A stretch of 64,000 nt of DNA from Aliidiomarina sedimenti (GTDB taxonomy: Bacteria; Pseudomonadota; Gammaproteobacteria; Enterobacterales; Alteromonadaceae), in the NCBI RefSeq assembly GCF_003986955.1, contig NZ_PIPN01000001.1:744001-808000 (forward strand), given 5' to 3'. Each line of letters starts with the position of its first letter. Position 1 is the first letter of the stretch. The translations under genes and the position numbers were made by a program. Shown here piece by piece: positions 35,338 to 46,019 of this stretch. The notes under the pieces are model-generated. The model was given only the letters and a program-made list of their open reading frames with translations. It was not told the origin of the DNA and ran no database searches.

Positions 35338-35358
35338 AAACAGGCGTTTAATTTAAAC
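35338..35358 (-). promoter_or_regulatory. Candidate PsrA operator upstream of psrA-fadE
   Basis: AAAC-AGGC-GTTT (35338-35349) matches the AAAC-N4-GTTT pattern reported for PsrA in Pseudomonas. It overlaps a second inverted repeat, GTTTA-ATT-TAAAC (35346-35358). They lie 39-59 bp before the psrA start codon, suitable for autorepression. Confidence 0.45.
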
Positions 35359-35411
35359 CAAAGCGGGAGAGAGAGCAAGGCAAGCGCACAGCACTTGCCT
35401 TAGTTAGACAC

Positions 35412-36305
<894 letters not shown>

Positions 36306-36689
36306 CTACAGCAACACGGCTGACTTACTCATAGCGACATGAATTAACCACAACCAGCTTGCCAGTGCCAGCACAAACGCCGGAACCCGAAGGGAGCGAC
36401 TCATTCTGCCTCGGAGCGATAAAACCATGACCACAGAAAATACGATATAGAGTATGAAAACAACTAACTTCTCAGTCACCCAACTGGCTGCAAACGGTGA
36501 CATGCTTAACGAAATAAGCATCCCCGCAATACTCACTACCAATAGAAAATCGACCACATGAGGCAGTGCTTTAAGCCATTTCTTATTCAAATTTGCCGCT
36601 CCTCGCATGCCATAGGCAAAACGCAGGATCAGAAACAGCACAGTAAGAACGGCCATAGTCATATGTAAATGCTTAAACGCAGCGAACAT
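36306..36689 (-). CDS. sirB2: SirB2-family inner-membrane protein
   Basis: A 127-residue protein with four membrane helices (FAAFKHLHMTMAVLTVLFLILRFAYGM, VVDFLLVVSIAGMLISLSM, KLVVFILYIVFSVVMVLSL, VPAFVLALASWLWLIHVAMS). The HLH near the start is typical of the family. ATG 36689 is chosen because AAGGTG lies 7 nt upstream; a GTG three codons earlier has none. The function is not established, but the position between prmC and kdsA is conserved in gammaproteobacteria. Confidence 0.85.
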   Translation of the reverse strand: MFAAFKHLHMTMAVLTVLFLILRFAYGMRGAANLNKKWLKALPHVVDFLLVVSIAGMLISLSMSPFAASWVTEKLVVFILYIVFSVVMVLSLRGRMSRSLRVPAFVLALASWLWLIHVAMSKSAVLL

Positions 36690-36769
36690 CGGGTACACCT
36701 TTTGATTATTGTTATTAAGTTAATACGTAAGTTATAAAAAACTAAGAGTAAGCGGCTAAAAAAGCGCGT

Positions 36770-38263
36770 TCAGGGACGCGCTTTTTGCAGCAGTGAGGAC
36801 AAATTCTGTTTCACCGCTTTTAGTAATTGCGGAGCAAAATGTCGGTTTCGTTCAGCTTCTAACCGTGCCAATAATTCAGCTTCGGTGAGGTCCTCCTGCG
36901 CCAGTTTGAACAGATGAAATGCAAGCACCAGCACCTGGCTTTCCATGGCAATGGCTTCACCTTGTTTACCTGCTGGCAAACCCAGGCCGTCCCAACGCTC
37001 CAGGCGCTCGTTTAAAGCCCGGTAGGCAATTTGCGCCACATCTGATTCTGCCATATGCAAGGGCCGGACTGCACGCTTTAAACGCTCCTGACAAGGCGAA
37101 ACTTTGGTTGCTGGCTGATTATCCATCACCGCAAACAAACGCTCAGCACGTTCATACAAGGTCGCCGCTGTCGCAGTTTGCTGCACGCGAGCGGGGCCCA
37201 TATCCGTGGCCTGGGCCAGTTCATGGGTCATCCGCACATAAGCAGACTGCTTATCCAGCTGTTCAGCAACATGGGTTTGCTCAAGCTCCATCAGTCGGGC
37301 CACCAATTGTGCCAACAGCTCGTCAGTATCCTGCAAACACGTCACGTTATCGTGGGCCAGCTGAACGTTGTCTGCAAACAGTTGCAGCAATTCTTTTTCG
37401 CTATCACTGAGTGACCGGGTTAAACCGGTCATACATAGCAGCGCCCCTTGCGGGCGACATTGACTCGGACAATAGGCGAGCACAAAGTCATCACCGTAAT
37501 AGATGCCGTGAGAGCGAACCACCTTGTCCACCTCGGGCAATACTTTTTTCGGTAACGCCGCTTTGATTTGCTGATTCATTAACTGGTCAGCGTCTTCCCC
37601 ATACGCTGCCCGAATGATCATCTGTTCCGGGTTTGGCGAGCGCCCTGCCGTCGCATAGAGGGTCTGCCGTGCGCCTCCTATCACCCAGCTCAACTGCTGC
37701 ACCAGGCCATCGACGAAATGCTCCATCGACTGCAACGCAAACAGGTTGGTGGATGATGCGATAACTTTTTCCAGACCGCGGCGACTATGGTCAATGGAAA
37801 TAATATCGCGGTAGGAACGTAAGCTCGACATAACCGCAGTAAAGAGCTTCTGCGCGGTCAGTTCAGTTTTCGATTTGTAGTCGTTAATGTCGTAATTAAC
37901 GATGACCGTACGCTCTGGAGCCTGACCAGGCTGGCCGGTGCGTAAAATGATGCGGGTGAAACGGTTACCGAGCTCTTCGCGAATAAACTTAGCCACATGC
38001 AGACCAGCGTCATCACTTTCCATCACTACATCAAGCAAGACAATTGCAGCATCCGGGTGATTGGTGGCTAGCTCGCGTGCTTCTTCACCTGAAAAAGCGC
38101 TATGAAATTCAAGTCCACGACCAAGAAAGCTAAAGTCACTTAAAGCCAGTTTGGTCACCGCATGAACTTCGGGCTCGTCGTCAACAATCAGAATTTTCCA
38201 GTAGTCCTGGGGTAGTTCTTGCTGCTGAACCGGTTCGTCAGCGAATAAAAATTGATTACTCAT
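36770..38263 (-). CDS. Response regulator: REC, DUF3369 and degenerate HD-GYP
   Basis: A 497-residue protein. Residues about 22-145 form a receiver domain with acidic pair DD (28-29), phospho-acceptor D78 (VLLDVVMES) and K130. Next is the DUF3369 GAF-like domain (SSTNLFALQSMEHFVDGLVQQLSWVIGGARQTLYA). The last 180 residues align with HD-GYP domains: ERWDGLGLPAGKQGEAI (from about 422) stands for the canonical ERWDGxGYPxGLxGExIP. The HD dyad (HDIGK), the HH before ERWDG and the GYP Tyr are missing, so cyclic-di-GMP hydrolysis is unlikely. It is inserted between prmC and sirB2. No cognate kinase is adjacent. Confidence 0.85.
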   Translation of the reverse strand: MSNQFLFADEPVQQQELPQDYWKILIVDDEPEVHAVTKLALSDFSFLGRGLEFHSAFSGEEARELATNHPDAAIVLLDVVMESDDAGLHVAKFIREELGNRFTRIILRTGQPGQAPERTVIVNYDINDYKSKTELTAQKLFTAVMSSLRSYRDIISIDHSRRGLEKVIASSTNLFALQSMEHFVDGLVQQLSWVIGGARQTLYATAGRSPNPEQMIIRAAYGEDADQLMNQQIKAALPKKVLPEVDKVVRSHGIYYGDDFVLAYCPSQCRPQGALLCMTGLTRSLSDSEKELLQLFADNVQLAHDNVTCLQDTDELLAQLVARLMELEQTHVAEQLDKQSAYVRMTHELAQATDMGPARVQQTATAATLYERAERLFAVMDNQPATKVSPCQERLKRAVRPLHMAESDVAQIAYRALNERLERWDGLGLPAGKQGEAIAMESQVLVLAFHLFKLAQEDLTEAELLARLEAERNRHFAPQLLKAVKQNLSSLLQKARP

Positions 38264-38306
38264 AGATTCGATGTGCTTTCCCCTAGTGACAGCGCCAGTA
38301 GAGGCG

Positions 38307-39167
38307 CTAGTCGTTAATCCATTGGGCGAAGGTTACTCTGTCCAAGTTAGCATAATCCGTCACTGTGTTAACCTTTTCATAACCTTTTTCGGAAAAAAAC
38401 GCACGAACTTTAGGGCCTTGTGCAAAGCCGTGTTCTAGCATAACCCAGGCGCCCGGGTTTAAGTGCTCTGGCGCCTGTTCAATAATAAAGCGTAAATCCG
38501 CATACCCCTGGTCGTCTGCAACCAAGGCTGAGCGCGGTTCAAAACGAACATCACCCAGCTGTAAATGAGCATCATCCGGGTCAATATAAGGCGGGTTACT
38601 AATGATCAAATCAAAACGCTGAGCAGCTTTCAGCGCTGCAAACCAGTCGCTCTGCAACAGCGTTAGCCGGTCCGTTAAGCCATTGCGATCACGGTTGGTG
38701 GTTGCCAACTGCACAGCCTCCGCAGATTTATCCAGTGCGGTTAACTGCCAGCGCGGTCTTTCGTTAGCGAGCGCCAGCGCAATGGCGCCAGTGCCGGTCC
38801 CCAGTTCCAGTACCTTTGCATCGTCTTTTAACGCCAGAAGTAATGCCTGTTCAACCAGAATCTCACTGTCCGGCCGCGGAATTAAGGTGCTGTCATTAAC
38901 CGCCAGGGTCAGATCCCAGAAGTCCCGAAATCCGACCAGGTGAGCCACCGGATAGCCGTCACGCCGCTTTTCGATTAAAGTCCGGTAGTTCTGCCACTGC
39001 TGATCATCAAGACCTTGCTCTGGATGCATATAAAGGTACTGGCGGTCACAGCCAAGTACATGCTGCAGCAATAATTGAGCGTCAAGCAATGCTGAATCAC
39101 TGCCACCCAATGCCACCTGAGTTTTTCCGTAGTTTATCGCCCGACTAATCACGTAGTAACTTTTCAT
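38307..39167 (-). CDS. prmC: Release factor glutamine methyltransferase
   Basis: N5-methylates the Gln of the GGQ motif in RF1 and RF2. The 286 residues have DAQLLLQHVLGCDRQYLYMHPEQ, RRDGYPVAHLVGFRDFWDLTLAVNDSTLIPRPDSEILVE, SAM motif VLELGTGTGAIALALANERP, and NPPYIDPDDAHLQLGDVRFEP. It begins 11 bp after prfA, its substrate gene, and is probably cotranscribed; the ribosome-binding site (TAGGG) is weak, suggesting translational coupling. Confidence 0.95.
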   Translation of the reverse strand: MKSYYVISRAINYGKTQVALGGSDSALLDAQLLLQHVLGCDRQYLYMHPEQGLDDQQWQNYRTLIEKRRDGYPVAHLVGFRDFWDLTLAVNDSTLIPRPDSEILVEQALLLALKDDAKVLELGTGTGAIALALANERPRWQLTALDKSAEAVQLATTNRDRNGLTDRLTLLQSDWFAALKAAQRFDLIISNPPYIDPDDAHLQLGDVRFEPRSALVADDQGYADLRFIIEQAPEHLNPGAWVMLEHGFAQGPKVRAFFSEKGYEKVNTVTDYANLDRVTFAQWIND

Positions 39168-39178
39168 CCCTAGTCAAC

Positions 39179-40264
39179 TTAGCCTTCAGCTAACGCCGCC
39201 AGTAAGTCAGCCTGGTGCTCCTGCACGATCGCATCCAGAATCAGGTCGAGAGACCCGGCCAGGACTTCATCTAAACGATACAGAGTTAAATTAATGCGGT
39301 GATCGCTGACCCGCCCCTGCGGATAATTGTACGTTCGAATACGTTCTGAGCGGTCGCCACTGGCCACCAGACTACGCCGGGTCGATTGTTCAGCCTCGCG
39401 GCGTCTTTCGTCCTCAGCCGCCTGCAGGCGCGCCTTCAACACCGACATCGCTTTCGCTTTGTTCTTATGCTGCGAGCGTTCATCCTGACACTCCACCACC
39501 ACTCCGGATGGCAAGTGAGTAATTCGAACGGCAGAGTCGGTCCGGTTAACGTGCTGTCCACCAGCACCGGATGCGCGATAGGTATCAATCCGCAAGTCGG
39601 CGGGATTAATTTCGATCGCCTCGGCTTCCGGAATTTCCGGTAACACCGCAACAGTGCAGGCTGAGGTATGTACCCGTCCCTGTGACTCGGTTTCCGGTAC
39701 TCGCTGGACCCGGTGTCCGCCGGACTCAAACTTCATTTTGCCGTAAGCACCGTCACCCACCACGTGCGCGATCATTTCCTTAAATCCGCCGTGTTCGCCC
39801 TCATTGACACTGACGACACTGACGCGCCAGCCGTGCTTCTCCGCGTAACGACTATACATCCGGTATAAATCGCCGGCAAAAATCGCCGCTTCATCACCGC
39901 CGGCGCCAGCACGAATTTCAAGGTAGCAAGGGTTATCGTCATTTGGGTCTTTGGGTAGCAATAGAATTTCTAATTCAGCTGACAGTGCTTCGCGACGTGC
40001 TTTCGCGTCTGCCAGTTCTTCCGTCGCCATCTCTCGCATCTCAGGATCATCGTCCTGCTGCATGGCAATAGCGGCCGCTTCATCGTCGACCGCCTGCTGA
40101 TATTTTTGAAAACACTGTACCGTTTCTTCAAGCTGCGCGTACTCTTTCGACAACCCACGAAACTTGTCCTGATCCGAGATAATCTGGGCATCCCCCAGTA
40201 AAACCTGGACTTCTTCATACCGTTCAACCAGACCTTCCAGTTTACGGATAATTGACTCTTTCAT
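39179..40264 (-). CDS. prfA: Peptide chain release factor 1
   Basis: Recognises UAA and UAG and triggers release. 361 residues (E. coli 360). It holds the stop-codon tripeptide region [20 protein letters not shown] (PET in the P-x-T position) and the catalytic GGQ in [21 protein letters not shown], whose Gln is the PrmC target. The N-terminal coiled coil ([28 protein letters not shown]) is complete. It lies 62 bp downstream of hemA, the usual gammaproteobacterial hemA-prfA-prmC order. Confidence 0.98.
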   Translation of the reverse strand: MKESIIRKLEGLVERYEEVQVLLGDAQIISDQDKFRGLSKEYAQLEETVQCFQKYQQAVDDEAAAIAMQQDDDPEMREMATEELADAKARREALSAELEILLLPKDPNDDNPCYLEIRAGAGGDEAAIFAGDLYRMYSRYAEKHGWRVSVVSVNEGEHGGFKEMIAHVVGDGAYGKMKFESGGHRVQRVPETESQGRVHTSACTVAVLPEIPEAEAIEINPADLRIDTYRASGAGGQHVNRTDSAVRITHLPSGVVVECQDERSQHKNKAKAMSVLKARLQAAEDERRREAEQSTRRSLVASGDRSERIRTYNYPQGRVSDHRINLTLYRLDEVLAGSLDLILDAIVQEHQADLLAALAEG

Positions 40265-40326
40265 GCTGATTCCTGTGCTGAGATCGGAGGTTTGCCAGGC
40301 ACTACGATTTTGCGGCCTGCCACCTG

Positions 40327-41574
40327 CTAATTTTTAATTAATTTTTGGTACGCTGCCAACGCCGTGACATCCCCCTGGCGTCCAGCTTCCTGAATCGCGC
40401 GGGTCGGCGTATGCATTAAGGTGTTGGTCAACCGCGTGCTCAGTTCCTGCAATACATCTTCAGGCCGTTTGCCGGACGCCAGTGAACTCATCGCCCGCTG
40501 CAATACCTGTTCCGCAACAGCCTCATTGCTTTGCCGGTAACGACGTAATAAATCAACGCTGTTCAGACTGCGCAACCAGGCACTGAATGCAGCAGCCTGT
40601 TGCGTAATCATCTCGCGTGCGGTGGCCGCTTCGGTTTCCCGTTGTTTTCGATTGGCACTGACAATACTTTGTAAGTCATCAACCGTGTACAGGAAAACAT
40701 CATCCAGCTCGCCGACCTGCTCTTCGATGTCCCGCGGTACCGCCAGATCAATCAATAGCATAGGTCGGTGACGGCGTTTTTTCACCGCACTTTCGACCAG
40801 GCCCTTGCCGACAATTGGCAATGGGCTGGCGGTCGAAGAAATCACGATATCAGCCTGCGGCAACAATGAATGCAGATCGCTGAGCGAGTGGGCTTCGCCC
40901 CCCACAGTGGCCGCCAGTGCTTCACCTCGTGAGCGCGTGCGATTCGCAATCAGCATTTTGGCCACCCCTTGTTCGCTCAGGTGCCGCGCCGCCAGTTCAG
41001 CGGTTTCACCCGCACCAACCAGCAACACCGTGGCTTTACTCAGGCTGGAAAAAATATGTTTCGCCAGATTAACCGCAGCAAAGGCGACCGACACCGCATT
41101 TTGCCCCACCTCAGTGTTGGTACGAACATCTTTCGCGACCGAAAATGTTGACTGGAACAGGCGTTCAAAGATGGTCCCTACGGTGCCCGCTTCTTTCGCC
41201 TGCTGGTACGCTTGTTTGACCTGGCCAAGGATCTGCGGCTCACCCAGAACCAACGAATCCAGACCGGACGCAACCGCCATCAGATGGTTTACCGCCTGCT
41301 CATCGGCGTGCTGGTAGAGGTATTGATTAAGTTCGCTCACCGGAACCTGATGAAACGCAGCCAGCCATTCGATAACAGGCGTCAGATCATCCTGCTCCAG
41401 ATGGCAGTACAGCTCTGTGCGGTTGCAGGTCGACACAATCACGCTCTCAGACACGTGACCAAGCTGTGTTAACGACTGCAAGGCAACTTCCAGTTGGTCC
41501 GCAGCAAAGGCTACTTTTTCGCGGACTTCAACGGTTGCTGTTTTATGGTTTACACCGAGTGCTAAGATGGTCAT
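40327..41574 (-). CDS. hemA: Glutamyl-tRNA reductase
   Basis: NADPH-dependent reduction of Glu-tRNA to glutamate-1-semialdehyde, the first step of C5 haem synthesis. From ATG 41574 the protein is 415 residues (E. coli 418) and starts [23 protein letters not shown], the invariant family N-terminus; an open frame extends 37 codons upstream but is not conserved in character. The catalytic Cys is in [35 protein letters not shown] and [17 protein letters not shown] follow. It is divergent from lolB. Confidence 0.97.
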   Translation of the reverse strand: MTILALGVNHKTATVEVREKVAFAADQLEVALQSLTQLGHVSESVIVSTCNRTELYCHLEQDDLTPVIEWLAAFHQVPVSELNQYLYQHADEQAVNHLMAVASGLDSLVLGEPQILGQVKQAYQQAKEAGTVGTIFERLFQSTFSVAKDVRTNTEVGQNAVSVAFAAVNLAKHIFSSLSKATVLLVGAGETAELAARHLSEQGVAKMLIANRTRSRGEALAATVGGEAHSLSDLHSLLPQADIVISSTASPLPIVGKGLVESAVKKRRHRPMLLIDLAVPRDIEEQVGELDDVFLYTVDDLQSIVSANRKQRETEAATAREMITQQAAAFSAWLRSLNSVDLLRRYRQSNEAVAEQVLQRAMSSLASGKRPEDVLQELSTRLTNTLMHTPTRAIQEAGRQGDVTALAAYQKLIKN

Positions 41575-41703
41575 AGAAGAGGCGGTTACCGACGCTCGAT
41601 TAATTAAAAAAATTAAGGCTGTATTGTATTGCAAAGCACAGGCTATTGAAAGCAAGGTCGCTTTCGTGGTCAACTTTACCGGCATCTACCAGCAAGGACA
41701 CTC

Positions 41704-42360
41704 ATGCGCTCATTAGCAATCCTTATTCTACTCGTAACTATCAGCGGCTGTGCCAGTGCCCCGCCTTCAGTCGATAGGAGCAACATTGATGCAGCAACCA
41801 TTGCTGCCCATCAGCGTCAGCTCAGTCATATCGAAGGCTGGGAATTCCAGTCGCGCATGGCATTTATTAATCACCTTGAAGATGACAGACAAAGTGCCAG
41901 CATGCGCTGGCAACACCAGACTGACAGTCGCGCTATTCGTATTTCACACCCGTTACGTGGCACCCTGGCGCGGGTCGAAGAGTCCTCCGGAGAAGCTCGC
42001 CTGACCGACAACCAGGGCAACGAGTTCGTTGCGGCGGACATTGAATCACTGCTTGCCATTCATCTCAATGTTGTTTTACCGATTGAGTTAATAGAGGATG
42101 CCCTGCTAGGGCGCATTCCGGATGCCCGGATCATTAATCCGCGCTACTATGAAGACGGCACGCTGGCTCAGTACGAAGCGGACATAACCGATAACTATGC
42201 AACCACCAGTTGGGAAATTGAGCTACGTCGTTATCAGTCCGCCAGCAATGCGCCCTATCAATTGCCACACCAGCTGGAAATGCGCTCCGCGGATTACGAA
42301 ATTCGCTTGAGTATTTCGCGTTGGACCGTTCAGTCACCACCCGTTTCGGAGATGCAGTAA
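41704..42360 (+). CDS. lolB: Outer-membrane lipoprotein receptor LolB
   Basis: Accepts lipoproteins from LolA and inserts them into the outer membrane. The 218 residues begin with a lipoprotein signal (MRSLAILILLVTISGC, lipobox ISGC). Family elements are IEGWEFQSRMAFINHLEDDRQSASMRWQHQ, RISHPLRGTLARVEESSGEARLTDNQGNEFVA, LPIELIEDALLGRIPD. It is followed after 3 bp by ispE, and the hemA/lolB-ispE-prs arrangement supports the call. Confidence 0.92.
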   Translation: MRSLAILILLVTISGCASAPPSVDRSNIDAATIAAHQRQLSHIEGWEFQSRMAFINHLEDDRQSASMRWQHQTDSRAIRISHPLRGTLARVEESSGEARLTDNQGNEFVAADIESLLAIHLNVVLPIELIEDALLGRIPDARIINPRYYEDGTLAQYEADITDNYATTSWEIELRRYQSASNAPYQLPHQLEMRSADYEIRLSISRWTVQSPPVSEMQ

Positions 42361-42363
42361 CCC

Positions 42364-43218
42364 ATGGATTCCTCCACCGAGTTGACGTTACCCGCGCCAG
42401 CTAAATTAAATCTGTTCTTACACATTGTCGGCCGTCGTAACGATGGCTATCACGAACTGGAAACCTTATTTCAGTTCCTCTCAATTAGCGATGAGCTGCA
42501 CTTTACCCTCACCAACGACGGCACTATTAGTCTGACCAGCGGGCTCACAGAAGTCACCACCGACGACAACCTGGTCTACCGTGCGGCGCTTTTACTTCTA
42601 CCTCATCGCCAGGATACCTCGCTTGGTGTGCAGATTACGCTGGACAAAAAGATTCCGATGGGTGGTGGCCTCGGTGGCGGTTCATCCGATGCAGCCACGA
42701 CCTTGCTCGCATTGAACAAGCTCTGGCAACTAAAGCTGACACCACAGCAACTCGCCGATATCGGCCTTCAACTGGGCGCCGACGTGCCGGTGTTTTTATT
42801 TGGCCGCGCAGCACTGGCGCAGGGTATAGGTGAAAACCTCTACCCGGCACAGCCAAAAGAAAGCTGGTATCTGGTGATCAACCCCGGGGTTCATGTGAGC
42901 ACCGCAGATATATTTCAACACCCTGATTTACCGCGTGATAGCAGCAGAATTAAACGTCAGGCGCGGCACTGGCTAATGTACCGCAACGACTGTCAGCAAC
43001 TGGTAAGTACACTTTACCCGCCGGTTGCCAAAGCACTGCAGTGGTTGTTAGAATACGCGCCGACCCGAATGACTGGTACCGGAGCCTGTGTATTTGGTTG
43101 TTTTGAAAACCAAGCGGCTGCACAAAAGGCTCTGGCTGAACTTCCCGCCGAGTTCAGTGGTTTTGTTGCGCAAGGGTTGAACACCTCCCCTGCGTGGCAG
43201 GCTTTGCATACTGGTTAA
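42364..43218 (+). CDS. ispE: 4-diphosphocytidyl-2-C-methyl-D-erythritol kinase
   Basis: GHMP kinase of the MEP isoprenoid pathway. 284 residues (E. coli 283): LPAPAKLNLFLHIVGRRNDGYHELETLFQFL and the ATP-binding glycine loop KKIPMGGGLGGGSSDAATTLLALN, then GADVPVFLFGRAALAQGIGENL and a C-terminal TRMTGTGACVFGCF. It lies 3 bp after lolB and 33 bp before prs. Confidence 0.96.
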   Translation: MDSSTELTLPAPAKLNLFLHIVGRRNDGYHELETLFQFLSISDELHFTLTNDGTISLTSGLTEVTTDDNLVYRAALLLLPHRQDTSLGVQITLDKKIPMGGGLGGGSSDAATTLLALNKLWQLKLTPQQLADIGLQLGADVPVFLFGRAALAQGIGENLYPAQPKESWYLVINPGVHVSTADIFQHPDLPRDSSRIKRQARHWLMYRNDCQQLVSTLYPPVAKALQWLLEYAPTRMTGTGACVFGCFENQAAAQKALAELPAEFSGFVAQGLNTSPAWQALHTG

Positions 43219-43251
43219 ACTTAACCCACTACAATTTGGTCGAGGTAATGC

Positions 43252-44199
43252 GTGCCTGACATGAAGCTTTTTGCTGGTAATGCCACACCAGAGTTAGCCC
43301 GAAAGATCGCCGACAGACTCTATATTAAACTAGGGGAGGCGGACGTAGGCCGCTTCAGCGACGGTGAAATAAGTGTTCAAATCAACGAAAATGTTCGTGG
43401 TGCTGACGTTTTCATTGTCCAGTCCACCTGCAACCCTACCAACGATAATTTAATGGAACTGATTGTCATGGTCGACGCACTTCGTCGTGCTTCTGCCGGA
43501 CGTATCACCGCCGTTATGCCTTACTTTGGCTATGCGCGTCAGGACCGTCGTGTGCGTTCTGCACGGGTTCCTATCACCGCAAAAGTAGTTGCTGACTTTC
43601 TCTCCAGTGTAGGTGTTGACCGGGTACTGACGGTTGACTTGCATGCTGAGCAGATTCAGGGTTTCTTTGATGTTCCAGTCGACAATGTGTTTGGTAGCCC
43701 TGTCTTACTCGAACATATGAAACAACAGCAGTTTGATAATCCAGTCATGGTGTCACCGGATATCGGTGGCGTGGTGCGCGCCCGTGCGATGGCCAAGCTA
43801 ATGAATGATGCCGATCTGGCGATCATTGATAAGCGTCGTCCAAAAGCAAACGAATCCCAGGTCATGCACATTATTGGTGATGTCGCCGGTCGTGACTGCA
43901 TCATGGTCGACGACATGATTGATACCGGCGGCACGCTTTGCAAAGCAGCCGAAGCACTGAAAAAACATGGTGCTAAACGGGTCTTTGCCTATGCAACCCA
44001 CCCGGTATTCTCCGGCAACGCTATAGAAAATCTAAGCAACTGCGATATCGACGAAGTGGTGGTGACGGACTCTATTCCGTTAGACCCTCGTATGGTGGAG
44101 ACCGGGATCGTGACTCAGCTTACCCTCAGTGGAATGCTCTCAGAAGCATTACGCCGGGTCAGCAATGAAGAGTCCATTTCTGCGATGTTCGAATACTAG
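43252..44199 (+). CDS. prs: Ribose-phosphate pyrophosphokinase
   Basis: Makes PRPP from ribose-5-phosphate and ATP for nucleotide, His and Trp synthesis; gpt in this window uses its product. The 315 residues are nearly identical to E. coli Prs (315): [56 protein letters not shown] equivalent, and the PRPP loop [21 protein letters not shown]. The start is GTG 43252 (GTGCCTGACATGAAG), matching the E. coli MPDMK N-terminus. A strong terminator follows. Confidence 0.98.
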   Translation: MPDMKLFAGNATPELARKIADRLYIKLGEADVGRFSDGEISVQINENVRGADVFIVQSTCNPTNDNLMELIVMVDALRRASAGRITAVMPYFGYARQDRRVRSARVPITAKVVADFLSSVGVDRVLTVDLHAEQIQGFFDVPVDNVFGSPVLLEHMKQQQFDNPVMVSPDIGGVVRARAMAKLMNDADLAIIDKRRPKANESQVMHIIGDVAGRDCIMVDDMIDTGGTLCKAAEALKKHGAKRVFAYATHPVFSGNAIENLSNCDIDEVVVTDSIPLDPRMVETGIVTQLTLSGMLSEALRRVSNEESISAMFEY

Positions 44200-44227
44200 C
44201 GCGGAACTGACAAGGTTCTGTCAACGA

Positions 44228-44254
44228 AGCAGCTCAATTGAGCTGCTTTTTTTT
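44228..44254 (+). terminator. Intrinsic terminator after prs
   Basis: AGCAGCTC and GAGCTGCT pair around AATT, followed by T8, 28 nt after the prs stop. It closes the lolB-ispE-prs unit. Confidence 0.93.
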
Positions 44255-44256
44255 GC

Positions 44257-45459
44257 TCAGGATTTGCGCGCCTGAATTAAAAAATTACGCGGCGATACAC
44301 GGTAGTCACAGAACTCGGTCACCTTAACCTGATAGCCCTGCTCTTCCAAAAATGCCGCACGATCAAGTATCAGATACTTTTCTAACGGGCGTCGGAATAC
44401 ATGCCGCACCAGTTCAAGACGCTGAATTTCGAGTTGCCGCTGCCGGGCATCTGTATACAGCGGTTCAATCGCCGCCTGCTGCGGCCATTGCCAGTCGTGC
44501 TGCTGACAGGCCCATCGCAGAAAATCGACAACCTGCCCGCTAAACCATTTCTTATTAACCGAAGGTAATGAGCGGTACTCAGGATCGCCCAAATAACGCT
44601 CCCGGGCGAGCTGATACATTAGCCGCCACAGCGTTTCCCTGTGTCGCAGCCGACGCACTCGTTCGCCTGCTGTCACCTGCCCCTGCACTGCCAGTTTTAG
44701 TTCGCTTTTCGATAATTCAAGGTCGTTACTTTTACCCGTTGCAGATAAAGGCTGGTAAACATCCGCCGCCGTTAAATGATAACAACAGGGGGCAATATGC
44801 AAGCTTTCAAGCCCGCCCGAGCTGCCCGCCTCCAGTAACCGCCGATGCAGATCACCGCACGCATGCAGCGCGAGCGCATGGTCGACGCGACTGACCACGT
44901 CATCCACCGATTCAGTCAAGACATCGAGCTGGGTAAAGTGCTGCTGACAATCATGCTGCAATGCCAGTGCCTGTCCTGCTGCACATAATGACGCCTGCCA
45001 TTCCACACTCTGCACCGCGACACCCTGACTATAGTTCAGCAACCGGCCAAGATGACCTTTGCCGGCACACCATTCCAATGCCGTGCCGGAAAGCGGCGGC
45101 ACAGCGGCCAGAAACGCCTGGATTTGTGACAGCTTACGACCACCAATGCCATTGGTTAACCAAAATGGGAACCCGCTTTGCTGGTCGGAACTGGGCTGAG
45201 TGATGGTGGGCAACGCGAAGATATCAGCAAAAAAGTCAGCGAAGAATGCCTGCTGAGCGACTGCTGACTCATCTATCTGGTCGATTTGGGCCGCATCCAG
45301 GGCATTGAGACGGGACAATAGTGCCTCATGGTGCCAGGGTGTGCCCTCCCCGCTTGCCTGCACAAAGGGCTCGAAGCGCCAGTAGGATTGATACGCTACA
45401 AGAAGTTGCGCATAGGTGGCCAGACGATCTGCATAGGGTGACAAACAGGCTGAAGACAT
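44257..45459 (-). CDS. SAM-dependent methyltransferase, METTL25/RRNAD1-like
   Basis: A 400-residue protein. The SAM-binding region is ALEWCAGKGHLGRLLNYSQGVAVQSVEW (about residue 128). It is followed by LALHACGDLHRRLLEAG and LHIAPCCYHLT, the His-Ala-Cys-Gly-Asp-Leu and Cys-Cys-Tyr signatures of the Methyltransf_32 family (eukaryotic METTL25 and RRNAD1). The C-terminal third is basic and aromatic (LWRLMYQLARERYLGDPEYRSLPSVNKKWFSG). The substrate in bacteria is not established. It is the first gene of the block inserted between prs and rplY and is convergent with prs. Confidence 0.75.
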   Translation of the reverse strand: MSSACLSPYADRLATYAQLLVAYQSYWRFEPFVQASGEGTPWHHEALLSRLNALDAAQIDQIDESAVAQQAFFADFFADIFALPTITQPSSDQQSGFPFWLTNGIGGRKLSQIQAFLAAVPPLSGTALEWCAGKGHLGRLLNYSQGVAVQSVEWQASLCAAGQALALQHDCQQHFTQLDVLTESVDDVVSRVDHALALHACGDLHRRLLEAGSSGGLESLHIAPCCYHLTAADVYQPLSATGKSNDLELSKSELKLAVQGQVTAGERVRRLRHRETLWRLMYQLARERYLGDPEYRSLPSVNKKWFSGQVVDFLRWACQQHDWQWPQQAAIEPLYTDARQRQLEIQRLELVRHVFRRPLEKYLILDRAAFLEEQGYQVKVTEFCDYRVSPRNFLIQARKS

Positions 45460-45490
45460 AGACGCCCCACAACAAGCCAGCGCAGTGAAA

Positions 45491-45910
45491 TTACAATGAC
45501 CGTCCAGGACGGCATACGGCCGGAGCTGAAGAAAGTGCTCGTTGTTTCAGCCCTTCGGCGACCACCACCCCGACGATAAGGGCCATATAGCCTGCGTCGA
45601 ACGCCGAATGGATGTTAAAGCTCAGCCACAGGCCAAGGACGAAAACCGGCCCTGCCACGATCAGTACGCTCCATGCCCGATTTTGGCGCATCCAGGTACT
45701 GCTGGCAAACACCACAAGTTGTGCAAAAGTAGCCAACACCACGCCAATTGCATACGCAGTCAGGACCATCGGGCCGCTAATATCACGCTCTCCGGTCAGT
45801 AGCGACATTACTGTATACAGCAGTATAAATACCACAGGCGCCAAATAAAATGCTGACCATTTACGACCATGCAGCAGCACACTATCGGCCGTTACCACTT
45901 GTTTCACCAC
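45491..45910 (-). CDS. Hypothetical inner-membrane protein, four helices
   Basis: A 139-residue protein not recognised. Four membrane segments are visible: WSAFYLAPVVFILLYTVMSLLTG, GPMVLTAYAIGVVLATFAQLVVFA, WSVLIVAGPVFVLGLWLSFNI, FDAGYMALIVGVVVAEGL. The start is GTG 45910 (preceded by GAGGAAGG), with an adjacent second GTG. It lies 31 bp upstream of the methyltransferase on the same strand. Confidence 0.6.
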   Translation of the reverse strand: MVKQVVTADSVLLHGRKWSAFYLAPVVFILLYTVMSLLTGERDISGPMVLTAYAIGVVLATFAQLVVFASSTWMRQNRAWSVLIVAGPVFVLGLWLSFNIHSAFDAGYMALIVGVVVAEGLKQRALSSAPAVCRPGRSL

Positions 45911-46019
45911 CCTTCACCTTCCTCTGCGTAATTATTGTTCGGCAATCCTTGCCATACCATGTTAAATCGATGTAACAAGTGTACGCAGTTCACGTGACTG
46001 ATTCAATGTATTCAGGGCG

